From contig JAHDDE010000010.1 of NCBI GenBank assembly GCA_020629515.1, positions 15,227 to 79,226 of the forward strand: 64,000 nucleotides of DNA, written 5' to 3'. The stretch is from Saprospiraceae bacterium (GTDB lineage: Bacteria > Bacteroidota > Bacteroidia > Chitinophagales > Saprospiraceae). Below the pieces are notes generated by a model. That model made no database searches. It worked only from the letters and a program-made list of their open reading frames with translations, and was not told the DNA's origin. The position numbers and the translations under genes were made by a program. Within the stretch, counting starts at the first letter, position 1; each line of letters starts with the position of its first letter. This document shows positions 37,429 through 45,271 of the stretch, in pieces.

Positions 37429-38919
37429 ATGTCAAAGAACAGAATTAATAGAAGAAAATTTTTGGGGCAAGCAAGTTGTGCTGCTATTGGTAGTAGTACT
37501 TTTTTGTCAACAGCTCTCAATTTAGGGATGATAAAAACTGCTGCTGCCAGACCACATATTCTTTCTAATTCTAATGATTATAAAGCTATCGTATGTATAC
37601 TACTTGCGGGAGGAGCAGATTCTCATAACATGTTGGTACCTACCTCAGATAGTGCATATGCTGAATACCTCGCCACCCGAACCACCTTAAGCTTAAACAG
37701 AACTGATGGCATAAATATAGGAGCTACTCCAGAATTTTTTGATTATACCATCCCTCTTATCAATCCCAATCAGATGGACACCGGGTATGGTGTCCAAGGG
37801 GGGATGTCAAGAGTTAGAGATTTATTCAACCAAGGTAATCTTTCATTCATTTCTAATATTGGAACCCTGGTAGAACCCATAAGCGACAAAAACGAGTATA
37901 AATCCAAGATCAAAAAACTTCCTTTGGGCCTATATTCTCATAGTGATCAAATCATGCAATGGCAAACTTCTGTTCCGCAAGACAGGTCTGCTGTAGGTGT
38001 GGGTGGAAGAATAGCTGATATTCTATCAGACTCGCAGACTATACCAGAAATTTCTATGAATATTTCTTTGGACGGCAAGAATCGTTTTCAATCAGGAAAT
38101 CAGGTCTTAGAATATTCTATAAAGAATAATGCGACAACTGAAAATATTGGAATCGAAGGCCTTCCTTCTTGGTATAGTGATGGAGGTTTCCTTAATCAAA
38201 CGAAGGATCAAGTGACCAAAAATATGGTTGAACAAAGTTATAGTAATCTATTTCACCAGACTTATAGTCAGCTCGGCAAGCAGTCATTTGAGGCTATAGA
38301 AATATTCAAAACGGCACTTGGCAAGGTCCCTCCTATAAATACGACATTTTCTGATACATCATTATCAGAAGATCTAAGAATGATGGCCAAGGTGATGAGT
38401 ATCCATGAAGAATTGGGTAAAAATCGGCAGATCTTTTTCACCACTTTTGGTGGCTGGGATCACCATGACAATGTTATTGGCAAACAGGCAGGAATGCTTC
38501 CAGTTTTAAGCAATGGGCTAGGAGAACTTTATGAATCACTCGAAGAGCTTGGACTTCAAGACAATGTAACTGTTATTACTATTAGTGATTTTGCAAGAAC
38601 TCTAACAAGTAATGGCAATGGATCTGACCATGCCTGGGGTGGAAATCAGATGATCATGGGAGGTGCCATAAATGGAGGGCAAATCTTCGGCAATTATCCC
38701 TCACTTGCTCTTAACAGCGACTTTAATCTTTCTGATAGAGGGAGAATTCTACCAACTACTTCGGTGGACGAATTATACGCCTCAATAGCTCTTTGGTTTG
38801 GTGTGTCGCCTAATGACTTGAGCTATATTCTACCTAATATTAATAACTTCTATTCTCCACCGACAGGAGCAATCACAGGCAACGATCTACCTATATCTAT
38901 GCTGTATAATCAATTGTAA
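37429..38919 (+). CDS. DUF1501 family protein with Tat-like signal
   Basis: The 496-residue protein has a twin-arginine leader (RINRRKFLGQASCAAIGSSTFLSTAL, residues 4-29), so it is exported folded. The DUF1501 domain has the alkaline-phosphatase-like features ILLAGGADSHNMLVPTSDSAY, SHSDQIMQWQTS, FTTFGGWDHHDN and TISDFARTLTSNGNGSDHAWGG. These contain candidate metal-binding Asp and His residues. The substrate is unknown. It is always or nearly always paired with DUF1800, as here. Confidence 0.92.
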   Translation: MSKNRINRRKFLGQASCAAIGSSTFLSTALNLGMIKTAAARPHILSNSNDYKAIVCILLAGGADSHNMLVPTSDSAYAEYLATRTTLSLNRTDGINIGATPEFFDYTIPLINPNQMDTGYGVQGGMSRVRDLFNQGNLSFISNIGTLVEPISDKNEYKSKIKKLPLGLYSHSDQIMQWQTSVPQDRSAVGVGGRIADILSDSQTIPEISMNISLDGKNRFQSGNQVLEYSIKNNATTENIGIEGLPSWYSDGGFLNQTKDQVTKNMVEQSYSNLFHQTYSQLGKQSFEAIEIFKTALGKVPPINTTFSDTSLSEDLRMMAKVMSIHEELGKNRQIFFTTFGGWDHHDNVIGKQAGMLPVLSNGLGELYESLEELGLQDNVTVITISDFARTLTSNGNGSDHAWGGNQMIMGGAINGGQIFGNYPSLALNSDFNLSDRGRILPTTSVDELYASIALWFGVSPNDLSYILPNINNFYSPPTGAITGNDLPISMLYNQL

Positions 38920-38921
38920 GC

Positions 38922-41279
38922 ATGACATTTAAAAGAATAATATCGATTATCATAGGAGGTATTTACTTTATCTCTCTGAGTGCTCAGGTAACCATTGGGA
39001 CTCCTGGACAGATAGAATGGGAGTATTGGCGAGAATTACCTGATGACAAGTTCGAAGAACTTTTTGCACGAGAAACCTATCCAGATAATCCAGATGGCAC
39101 ACAAATCTTATACTCTCTGAAGTCTCCATCCAATTTTGACAACCTATACGGTTCACGCATGACAGGATTCATTAGGATTGATCAGACAGAAAATGTCCAA
39201 TTTAACATTACTGGTGACAATAGAACTGAACTTTTTATAAGTACTGACCATACAAAAGAAAACCTGGATCTGGTAGCATCGATCGATGGTCATACAGGAT
39301 CTAATGAGCATGACAAATATGAATCTCAAACTACCTCAATGATCTCATTTTCTGGAGGTCAATATTATTACTTCGAGTTAATTCATGTTGAAGGAGGTGG
39401 TGGAGATCATTCTGCGGTATGGTGGAAAACCTCATTTACAGGTACCTCAGATTGGAATTATATTACAAGTGATTATCTATATCAGGCAATCGACAATTCT
39501 TTACCTTCTTGCCCATCGAGAGGAACATCGTGTGATGATAATAATAGTGCCACGATAGATGATAAAGAAGATGGATACTGCAACTGTATGGGAAGTCCTA
39601 TTGTCGATAATCCGTGTATCGGTGAAAGGCAGGAAATAAATTGGTATCAATATGAAAATATACCTGGAGGATCATTGAATGATCTATTAACCAATGAAAA
39701 CTTCCCTGGCATGCCCAATACTAGTACAAATTTGGAGTTTTTGGGCATATATAGCCAGTCCCGTCTAGATAGTATAGGTTCATTAATTGAAGGATATATC
39801 GTAGTACCACAAACAGGTTCATATGAATTCAATCTTACTGGGAATTCGAGAGCTCGATTTTTCTTGAGCAGTGATGATAATCCAGATAACAAAACGGCGC
39901 ATCAAATTTTAAATATAAACACAGTAGGCGCAACAGATCATGACAATGACTTATCTCAAAACATGAAAGTTGATCTTGAAAAAGATAGATATTACTATTT
40001 TGAGTTAACGCACAAAGAGAGTACAGGTTCAGAACACTTTGGGATATTTTGGAAAACGCCATTTGCCAATAATAACGACTGGAAACGAATACCTACTTTC
40101 TACCTATATGACTACAATTGTGAATTAGCTTGTATCAATGATGGTACGCCATGTGACGACGGCAATCCATATACTAACGATGATCAATACTCTAATTGCG
40201 AATGTACTGGCACCCCTTGTGAATCTACAGATTGTGATAACCCTTTAGCAAGCTATGACTACTATCCAGATTGCGGTATCACAGATCAACTTGATAATAG
40301 GTCTGACGCGTCTTGGTTAAGCTGTGCTCTAACCACATCACCCCATTCATCTAGAGGAGCTGGGCATTGGATTATGTATGATTTTGGAGAAATCTATCAA
40401 TTATATAATACTCAGATCTGGAATTATAATGCAGCAGGAGCCACCGAAAATGGATTTAATCAAGTCGTTATTGATTTATCCAATGATGGTCTGACATGGA
40501 CTCAATATGGAGATATTTATACCTGGGAGTTGGCTGATGGCAGTTCTGAGTACAGTGGTTTTCAAGGACCAAACTTTGAGGGACTTGGAGCAAGATTTGT
40601 TTTAATAACTTCCATTGATGATCCGAACACAAGTGGTTGTAGGGGAATTGGGAAAATCCTTTTTAACGCTGAAGCGTGCCCCTCCGAGGGTTCTTCATGT
40701 AATGATGGAGATTCTTTCACTGCTGGAGACATAATTATTGATTGTCAATGTCAGGGTGTTCTAACTATAGTAAATGATTGCGATGTTGATACACTTAATT
40801 TAGGCAGCAATTCTCTAGCGACGGACAATTACAGCGCCATACAGAAAGTTATTTCATCTAATACAATCAAAGAAAACAACCTCGTCAGTTTTGTTTCAGG
40901 CAAAAGTATAGAACTGGATTATGATTTTGAGGTCATGGAAGGAGCTAATTTTGTAGCCCAAATCTTAGATTGCGGAGAAATTTCTGCCCAAAATCAAATA
41001 AATAAAATACTCAAGTCTAAAACAGGTGTGTATCTGTCAATATCTCAACCTGAAAATGGCAATGAAATAATAATAGATTATCTAATACCATATGCAGGAT
41101 TCGCTCAACTCCGTATAATGGATTCTGAACAAAACAGCGTTAGAACGTTGTTCTCAGATAAGCTACTTAATCCAGGCTTTTATAGAAAGATCATCAAATC
41201 CACAAAATTAATCCCTGGGGAGTACTCGATAGAACTCTTAACAACGAAGGATGGCGCAACACAATTACTTCAAATTTAG
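38922..41279 (+). CDS. Exported protein with two PA14-like domains, discoidin-like domain and Cys-rich linkers
   Basis: The 785-residue protein has a signal peptide (1-21). Two PA14-like sugar-binding modules (about 25-195 and 235-400) share EINWYQYENIPGGSLNDL-like starts and RYYYFELTHKE segments. Cys-rich linkers of pattern GTPCDDGNPYTNDD/CxCxGTP occur at about 198-230, 403-435 and 585-615. A discoidin/F5-8-like domain covers 440-583 (GHWIMYDFGEIYQLYNTQIWNY). A three-element adhesin segment follows (about 640-690, KSIELDYDFEVMEGANFVAQILDC). The last 80 residues form a beta-sandwich resembling a T9SS type A tail, though weakly. The start is 2 bp after DUF1501, so it is co-transcribed. The 3' end overlaps the convergent channel gene by 15 bp. 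Confidence 0.85.
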   Translation: MTFKRIISIIIGGIYFISLSAQVTIGTPGQIEWEYWRELPDDKFEELFARETYPDNPDGTQILYSLKSPSNFDNLYGSRMTGFIRIDQTENVQFNITGDNRTELFISTDHTKENLDLVASIDGHTGSNEHDKYESQTTSMISFSGGQYYYFELIHVEGGGGDHSAVWWKTSFTGTSDWNYITSDYLYQAIDNSLPSCPSRGTSCDDNNSATIDDKEDGYCNCMGSPIVDNPCIGERQEINWYQYENIPGGSLNDLLTNENFPGMPNTSTNLEFLGIYSQSRLDSIGSLIEGYIVVPQTGSYEFNLTGNSRARFFLSSDDNPDNKTAHQILNINTVGATDHDNDLSQNMKVDLEKDRYYYFELTHKESTGSEHFGIFWKTPFANNNDWKRIPTFYLYDYNCELACINDGTPCDDGNPYTNDDQYSNCECTGTPCESTDCDNPLASYDYYPDCGITDQLDNRSDASWLSCALTTSPHSSRGAGHWIMYDFGEIYQLYNTQIWNYNAAGATENGFNQVVIDLSNDGLTWTQYGDIYTWELADGSSEYSGFQGPNFEGLGARFVLITSIDDPNTSGCRGIGKILFNAEACPSEGSSCNDGDSFTAGDIIIDCQCQGVLTIVNDCDVDTLNLGSNSLATDNYSAIQKVISSNTIKENNLVSFVSGKSIELDYDFEVMEGANFVAQILDCGEISAQNQINKILKSKTGVYLSISQPENGNEIIIDYLIPYAGFAQLRIMDSEQNSVRTLFSDKLLNPGFYRKIIKSTKLIPGEYSIELLTTKDGATQLLQI

Positions 41280-42779
41280 ATATCCAAAGATTTTATTCAT
41301 TATAATCTTCCTGGCGGATTGAATAGGAATATTGGAGCTATTCTTGGCTTCTTCTATGATTTTTGTCAATGAAGACTGATGAGACTCCAAGGCATCAAAT
41401 AGAGAGCCTAAAATTTTAGAATCTTTGGCTAATATTTTAGTGAATGATGCCTTATCGATCACTATAACTTCAGTATCCTCAGAGGCTCTAACTGTAGCTG
41501 TTCTCGGATCTCCTGTAAGTAAACTCATTTCTCCGAAAAAGTCCCCTACTTTCTTGTCAGCTACATATACATCAGTGTTATATGCTCCTTTTACCAAAAC
41601 CTTAGTCGATCCGCTAACTACAAAAAACATAGAATCCCCCTCTTCTCCTTGCGTCACCAAATTATCATTGGCTGCATATCTTTCTAACCTAGCACTCTCA
41701 GATAAGAGATCTAATTGAGATTCATCCAGTTCACTCAGCCAATCCTGTTCGGATAATTTTTCTTTTATATAATTCGATTTTTCCTCCTTTTTGCGCTTAT
41801 CCGATTCTGGGGACTCCAATTCCATATGAATCTCACTAATGGTATAAGGAATTTTAATCTTGTTTCTATCTAAAGTATACCACAGCCTTGTTAACACTAC
41901 ATCTTGTATAGCTATCACATTAGCATAATCTTCAATCCAATATTTAATACAATATCTAATCCCACTTGCCTCATAGCTCACCACAAATGGATAGGCTGTA
42001 CTATCAATGGATACTTCATCTATTTCATCCAGCAAGGCTGAAATAGTATTCTTTACGAAATTGGGTGGATGAGCATAGTCCAAATCAACATAAAAACTGT
42101 GAATCTGCCTTAAGGTGGGTCTTGAAAAGTTCACAATCTTTTCTTCAGCTACTGCCTTATTAGGTAAAAATATTCGGTGATTTTCTCTAGTGAGCAACGT
42201 AAGTGATCGCCAATTCTGACTGACCACTTTACCTTCATACCCTCCTAAATTAACCCAGTCATCTACATTGAATGGAGACTCCACTTGCAACGATAGACCT
42301 GCAAATAAATTAGTCAGAGTATCCTGTAGCGAAAGGCCAATAACCGCAGATAATACTGTCGAGGTCACTAATAAATGAGAAAGATTAGCGTTGAATATCA
42401 GCTTATAAGAGTATAATGATATACCAACTATAACCAATAAGGCAAAAATATTAAAAATAAATCTGGGCATCTTGACCAGATCATTCTTCCTAATTATTGT
42501 AAAAATGGACCAAAAAATGAACTGAATAATCGCATTTGACGCAAAAACTAAAATCAAAAGTTTTGTCCACTTTTGTATTGATGAAGGGTCTATCTGATTA
42601 TTGAATATGCTGCTTTGCATATCTCCCCATTTCCAAAGAATCAACGCAACAAGTAAAAATAGAAAAGCGGAAAATATAGTTTTGCGATCATATCTAACCT
42701 CATAACGCCTTTTCAAAAAAATAGATAGCGCTAAAACCAGTACCAAATAGATATTTGCGAAAAGCAAGACTCCGTTCAT
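41265..42779 (-). CDS. MscS-type mechanosensitive channel with C-terminal cyclic-nucleotide-binding domain
   Basis: The 504-residue membrane protein has about five N-terminal helices. Then come the MscS pore/beta domain (about 120-265: VTSTVLSAVIGLSLQDTLTNLFAGLSLQ, ESPFNVDDWVNLGGYEGKVVSQNWRS, LPNKAVAEEKIVNFSR) and a cNMP-binding domain (about 345-470) with the phosphate-binding cassette FGEMSLLTGDPRTATVRA. The Glu and Arg that contact the cyclic nucleotide are both present. Such fusions are cyclic-nucleotide-gated MscK/MscS-like channels. It overlaps the preceding gene's 3' end by 15 bp on the opposite strand. Confidence 0.9.
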   Translation of the reverse strand: MNGVLLFANIYLVLVLALSIFLKRRYEVRYDRKTIFSAFLFLLVALILWKWGDMQSSIFNNQIDPSSIQKWTKLLILVFASNAIIQFIFWSIFTIIRKNDLVKMPRFIFNIFALLVIVGISLYSYKLIFNANLSHLLVTSTVLSAVIGLSLQDTLTNLFAGLSLQVESPFNVDDWVNLGGYEGKVVSQNWRSLTLLTRENHRIFLPNKAVAEEKIVNFSRPTLRQIHSFYVDLDYAHPPNFVKNTISALLDEIDEVSIDSTAYPFVVSYEASGIRYCIKYWIEDYANVIAIQDVVLTRLWYTLDRNKIKIPYTISEIHMELESPESDKRKKEEKSNYIKEKLSEQDWLSELDESQLDLLSESARLERYAANDNLVTQGEEGDSMFFVVSGSTKVLVKGAYNTDVYVADKKVGDFFGEMSLLTGDPRTATVRASEDTEVIVIDKASFTKILAKDSKILGSLFDALESHQSSLTKIIEEAKNSSNIPIQSARKIIMNKIFGYLNLK

Positions 42780-42836
42780 AATGCTAAAATTAACATCCTC
42801 CTATTAGAATAATATCCTTTCTATCAAGAAATAATA

Positions 42837-44165
42837 TTAACCTTTAGTGATAGTATCCGCTATATCTTTATTGGCAGCTTGATAGGCCGGTATCAATGCA
42901 GAAATAATCCCGATCGCAAGAGCCGTTAGGAATAAATAAAATTCAGCTGTTAAGAATTGCCATCCACTGAACTCATAACGATATGTATCATCGAGAAACG
43001 AGCTAAAATAACCCATGCTAAAATGACTCAAAAACAAACCAATAATTGCTCCTATTATGGCGATGATAAGTCCTTCTAAAGTAATAAGTCCAAAAATCTT
43101 CATTCTACTGGCCCCCATACTCCTCATTAATGCCAATTCATACTGTCTTTCGTTGAGAGAACTATACAAGGATATAAAAACACTCAGTGCAGATACAATG
43201 ATTATCACAATCGCTAAAAGACGTAAGGCTCTCTCTGCACTATCCATCATCGAAAACAATCTATTGATCTCAATCGCTGGAGTAGCGGCTTGCATATTAG
43301 TATTCTCATTTATGCTCCTTTGCATGTTAAGAGCTTGAAAATTCCTTCCTCTAAATCTTATTAAAAGATTAGTAATCTCTTTATCATCTGCAGATGCGCG
43401 CAAATCAAATGGTTCATCATGATTGTGATGAACATCATGTTCGTGATCGTGATGATCATGATTGTGCTCTTCGTGATGATCATGATTGTGTTCATCTTGA
43501 TGATTATCACTAGTATCCTGGATATCTAAATGATCCTCGTGATCGTGAACTCTCCAAAATGTTCTATTTGTAGTTAGAATAAGTTGATCCAACACTGACC
43601 CCGTAGGTTGCAAAATTCCTTTTACAATAAAGCTTTGTACATCATCATGTTCTAAACCTTCGTCATCATTAAGTCCATGACTACTCTTAAAAGTATCTCC
43701 TATATTAATCCCTAAATCAGCAGCAACCTTAGCACCTACGGCAACTTCAAAGTCTTTCCCCCAAACTTCACCTTGATCAATCTGACCATTATACCATTCT
43801 AATATTTTAGTCGTAGTCCCAGCAATTCTGAATCCTTTATATGAATCACCCAGTGACAATGGTAGTGCGTCTTTAATAAGTGGATGTTTGGGATTGAGAA
43901 AGGGACGTATATCCCCTATAGAAATGTTGCCTGTGGGTGCATCAACATGATACATTGCACTCAGTATCATTTGTAGAGGACTTCCCTTGGCGCCGATTAC
44001 CAAATCTACTTCAGCCAAATTTTTTTCAAAATTGTCTTGAAGTTGCTTATCCATCAAGATTAAAAAAGAAATTAATCCAACTCCCAATGCGAATAAGATC
44101 AAGCTTAAGGTCAGACGCATCGGTTTATGCAACAAATTCTTCCAACTCAACTTCAGGATATTCAT
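42837..44165 (-). CDS. FtsX/MacB-type ABC permease with histidine-rich loop (candidate metal transporter)
   Basis: The 442-residue permease has one N-terminal helix (about 18-38), a large extracytoplasmic domain and three C-terminal helices (about 310-420), the FtsX-fold layout. Residues 207-249 contain 17 His among Asp, Glu and Asn, partly as an 8-residue tandem repeat (EHNHDHHE/EHNHDHHD). Such loops bind zinc or related metals. The gene overlaps its ATPase gene by 4 bp (ATGA). The MerC gene upstream and its dyads point to metal handling. Zrg-type zinc-uptake systems of Vibrio also pair an FtsX-like permease and an ATPase; equivalence is inference. Confidence 0.85.
   Translation of the reverse strand: MNILKLSWKNLLHKPMRLTLSLILFALGVGLISFLILMDKQLQDNFEKNLAEVDLVIGAKGSPLQMILSAMYHVDAPTGNISIGDIRPFLNPKHPLIKDALPLSLGDSYKGFRIAGTTTKILEWYNGQIDQGEVWGKDFEVAVGAKVAADLGINIGDTFKSSHGLNDDEGLEHDDVQSFIVKGILQPTGSVLDQLILTTNRTFWRVHDHEDHLDIQDTSDNHQDEHNHDHHEEHNHDHHDHEHDVHHNHDEPFDLRASADDKEITNLLIRFRGRNFQALNMQRSINENTNMQAATPAIEINRLFSMMDSAERALRLLAIVIIIVSALSVFISLYSSLNERQYELALMRSMGASRMKIFGLITLEGLIIAIIGAIIGLFLSHFSMGYFSSFLDDTYRYEFSGWQFLTAEFYLFLTALAIGIISALIPAYQAANKDIADTITKG
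43449..43496. repeat. 24-bp coding tandem repeat in the His-rich loop
   Basis: Two 24-bp units begin at 43449 and 43473 and share their first 19 bases (CGTGATGATCATGATTGTG). They encode EHNHDHHx twice on the minus strand. Replication slippage here could lengthen or shorten the loop in frame. Confidence 0.7.
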
Positions 44166-44785
44166 AACTCGATACGATTTATGAATTTATCCTTCAATCT
44201 CTGATCATGTGTTACCACTATTAACGTGGCCTCCACTTCATTCGCCTGTTCTATTAGCAGTTCAAATACTGCATTAGTGTTAGAATCATCAAGTGCTGAG
44301 GTCGGTTCATCTGCCAAAATAATAGCTGGATTATTTATTAATGCTCTGGCAATAGCAACCCTTTGCTGTTCTCCTTGACTTAGTTCATGACACTTTCTCT
44401 TAATCTTACCTTCTATATTTAATCGATCCAATAATTTTATGATCTTTTTAGAATCAACTCTTTGTCCGGCCAAAGATTGAGCAATAGCTAAATTTTCATA
44501 GACTGTTAGAGCTCTGATAAAATGGGACGTCTGAAAAATTAATCCAATTTTATCTCCTCTAAACTGATCCAATTCAGCATTACTTAAGTTTTTTAATGAC
44601 GTTCCGTCTATAGATATATCTCCTTTTTGGATGCTGCGAAGTCCACATAGTAATTGAAGTAATGTAGTCTTACCACACCCAGAGTCACCTAATAACAATG
44701 TATGATCTCCTTTTGAGCAATTAATATTAGGAAAGATAAGCGTCTGATCGGGATAACTATATGATATATTAGATGTAATCAGCAT
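44162..44785 (-). CDS. ABC transporter ATP-binding protein (LolD/MacB-like) partner of the His-rich permease
   Basis: The 207-residue ATPase has Walker A LLGDSGCGKTTLLQL, Q-loop LIFQTSHFIRALTVYENL, signature LSQGEQQRVAIARAL, Walker B AIILADEPTSALD and the H-loop VVTHD. The set is complete. The subfamily is that of FtsX-fold permeases (LolD, MacB, DevA). It overlaps the permease start by 4 bp and is 32 bp downstream of the MerC gene, so all three are likely one operon. Confidence 0.92.
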   Translation of the reverse strand: MLITSNISYSYPDQTLIFPNINCSKGDHTLLLGDSGCGKTTLLQLLCGLRSIQKGDISIDGTSLKNLSNAELDQFRGDKIGLIFQTSHFIRALTVYENLAIAQSLAGQRVDSKKIIKLLDRLNIEGKIKRKCHELSQGEQQRVAIARALINNPAIILADEPTSALDDSNTNAVFELLIEQANEVEATLIVVTHDQRLKDKFINRIEL

Positions 44786-44817
44786 TGAGAAACAAAATAG
44801 TCATTTAACTTATATTC

Positions 44818-45204
44818 TCATATGGATTCTGCTCTCACTTTATGCCTTAGCATTTTATGATTAGTTAAATGCGCGCATGCGACTATAAGTCCCCCCAAAG
44901 CCATGAGTATGTGTCCCTTAAGACCGTCTACGGTCAATCCAAAACAAATGATCATAATTCCTGCTAAAAAAAGAATTAGAGGCAATAGATTTGAGTGTTT
45001 TCTGATCCCTGATATAACAGCGATAATAGCAAGAAAAAAAGTTATTGATAACACAGATATTTCAAACAAATCATGAGATGACTCTAAGGCCATTCCTTCG
45101 GCTATACCGAAGGAAAGTAAAAAGGGTAAAGCCAAACAGTGAATGGCACAAAGACCAGATGTCAGCAACCCAAAAATATCTATATGCCTTCCGATTCTAT
45201 CCAT
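44818..45204 (-). CDS. MerC-domain membrane protein
   Basis: The 128-residue protein has four membrane helices and the MerC motif LCAIHCLALPFLLSFG near residues 18-33, with the Cys-x2-His-Cys pair (Cys19, His22, Cys23) that binds soft metals in MerC mercury transporters. A further His-containing tail (about 111-128) ends the protein. In Bacteroidota, MerC-domain proteins usually occur without other mer genes, and often near zinc-regulated genes, so a metal-uptake or sensing role is as plausible as mercury resistance. Two dyads overlap its promoter region. It is the first gene of the likely metal operon. Confidence 0.85.
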   Translation of the reverse strand: MDRIGRHIDIFGLLTSGLCAIHCLALPFLLSFGIAEGMALESSHDLFEISVLSITFFLAIIAVISGIRKHSNLLPLILFLAGIMIICFGLTVDGLKGHILMALGGLIVACAHLTNHKMLRHKVRAESI

Positions 45205-45211
45205 GTATTAC

Positions 45212-45267
45212 TTGCAACATTGATGCAAATATACCTATATGAACACCGTAAATGCAATATGGTTGCA
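45212..45267. promoter_or_regulatory. Two TGCAA/TTGCA dyads upstream of the MerC operon
   Basis: TTGCAACATTGATGCAA (45212-45228) is a near-perfect 17-bp palindrome, with one mismatched pair off centre. TGCAATATGGTTGCA (45253-45267) has perfect 5-bp arms around TATGG. Centres are 40 bp apart, and the first is 16 bp upstream of the MerC ATG. The size and symmetry fit a dimeric regulator such as a Fur/Zur-family repressor; that identity is inferred from the neighbours. Confidence 0.55.
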
Positions 45268-45271
45268 AATA

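Noticed and set aside
38451-38460. CCACTTTTGG inside the DUF1501 gene
   Set aside because: A single coding copy (TTFGG codons) unrelated to the upstream repeat array.
44818-45204. Mercury-resistance operon
   Set aside because: MerC stands alone, without merR, merT, merP or merA; the partners suggest general metal handling.
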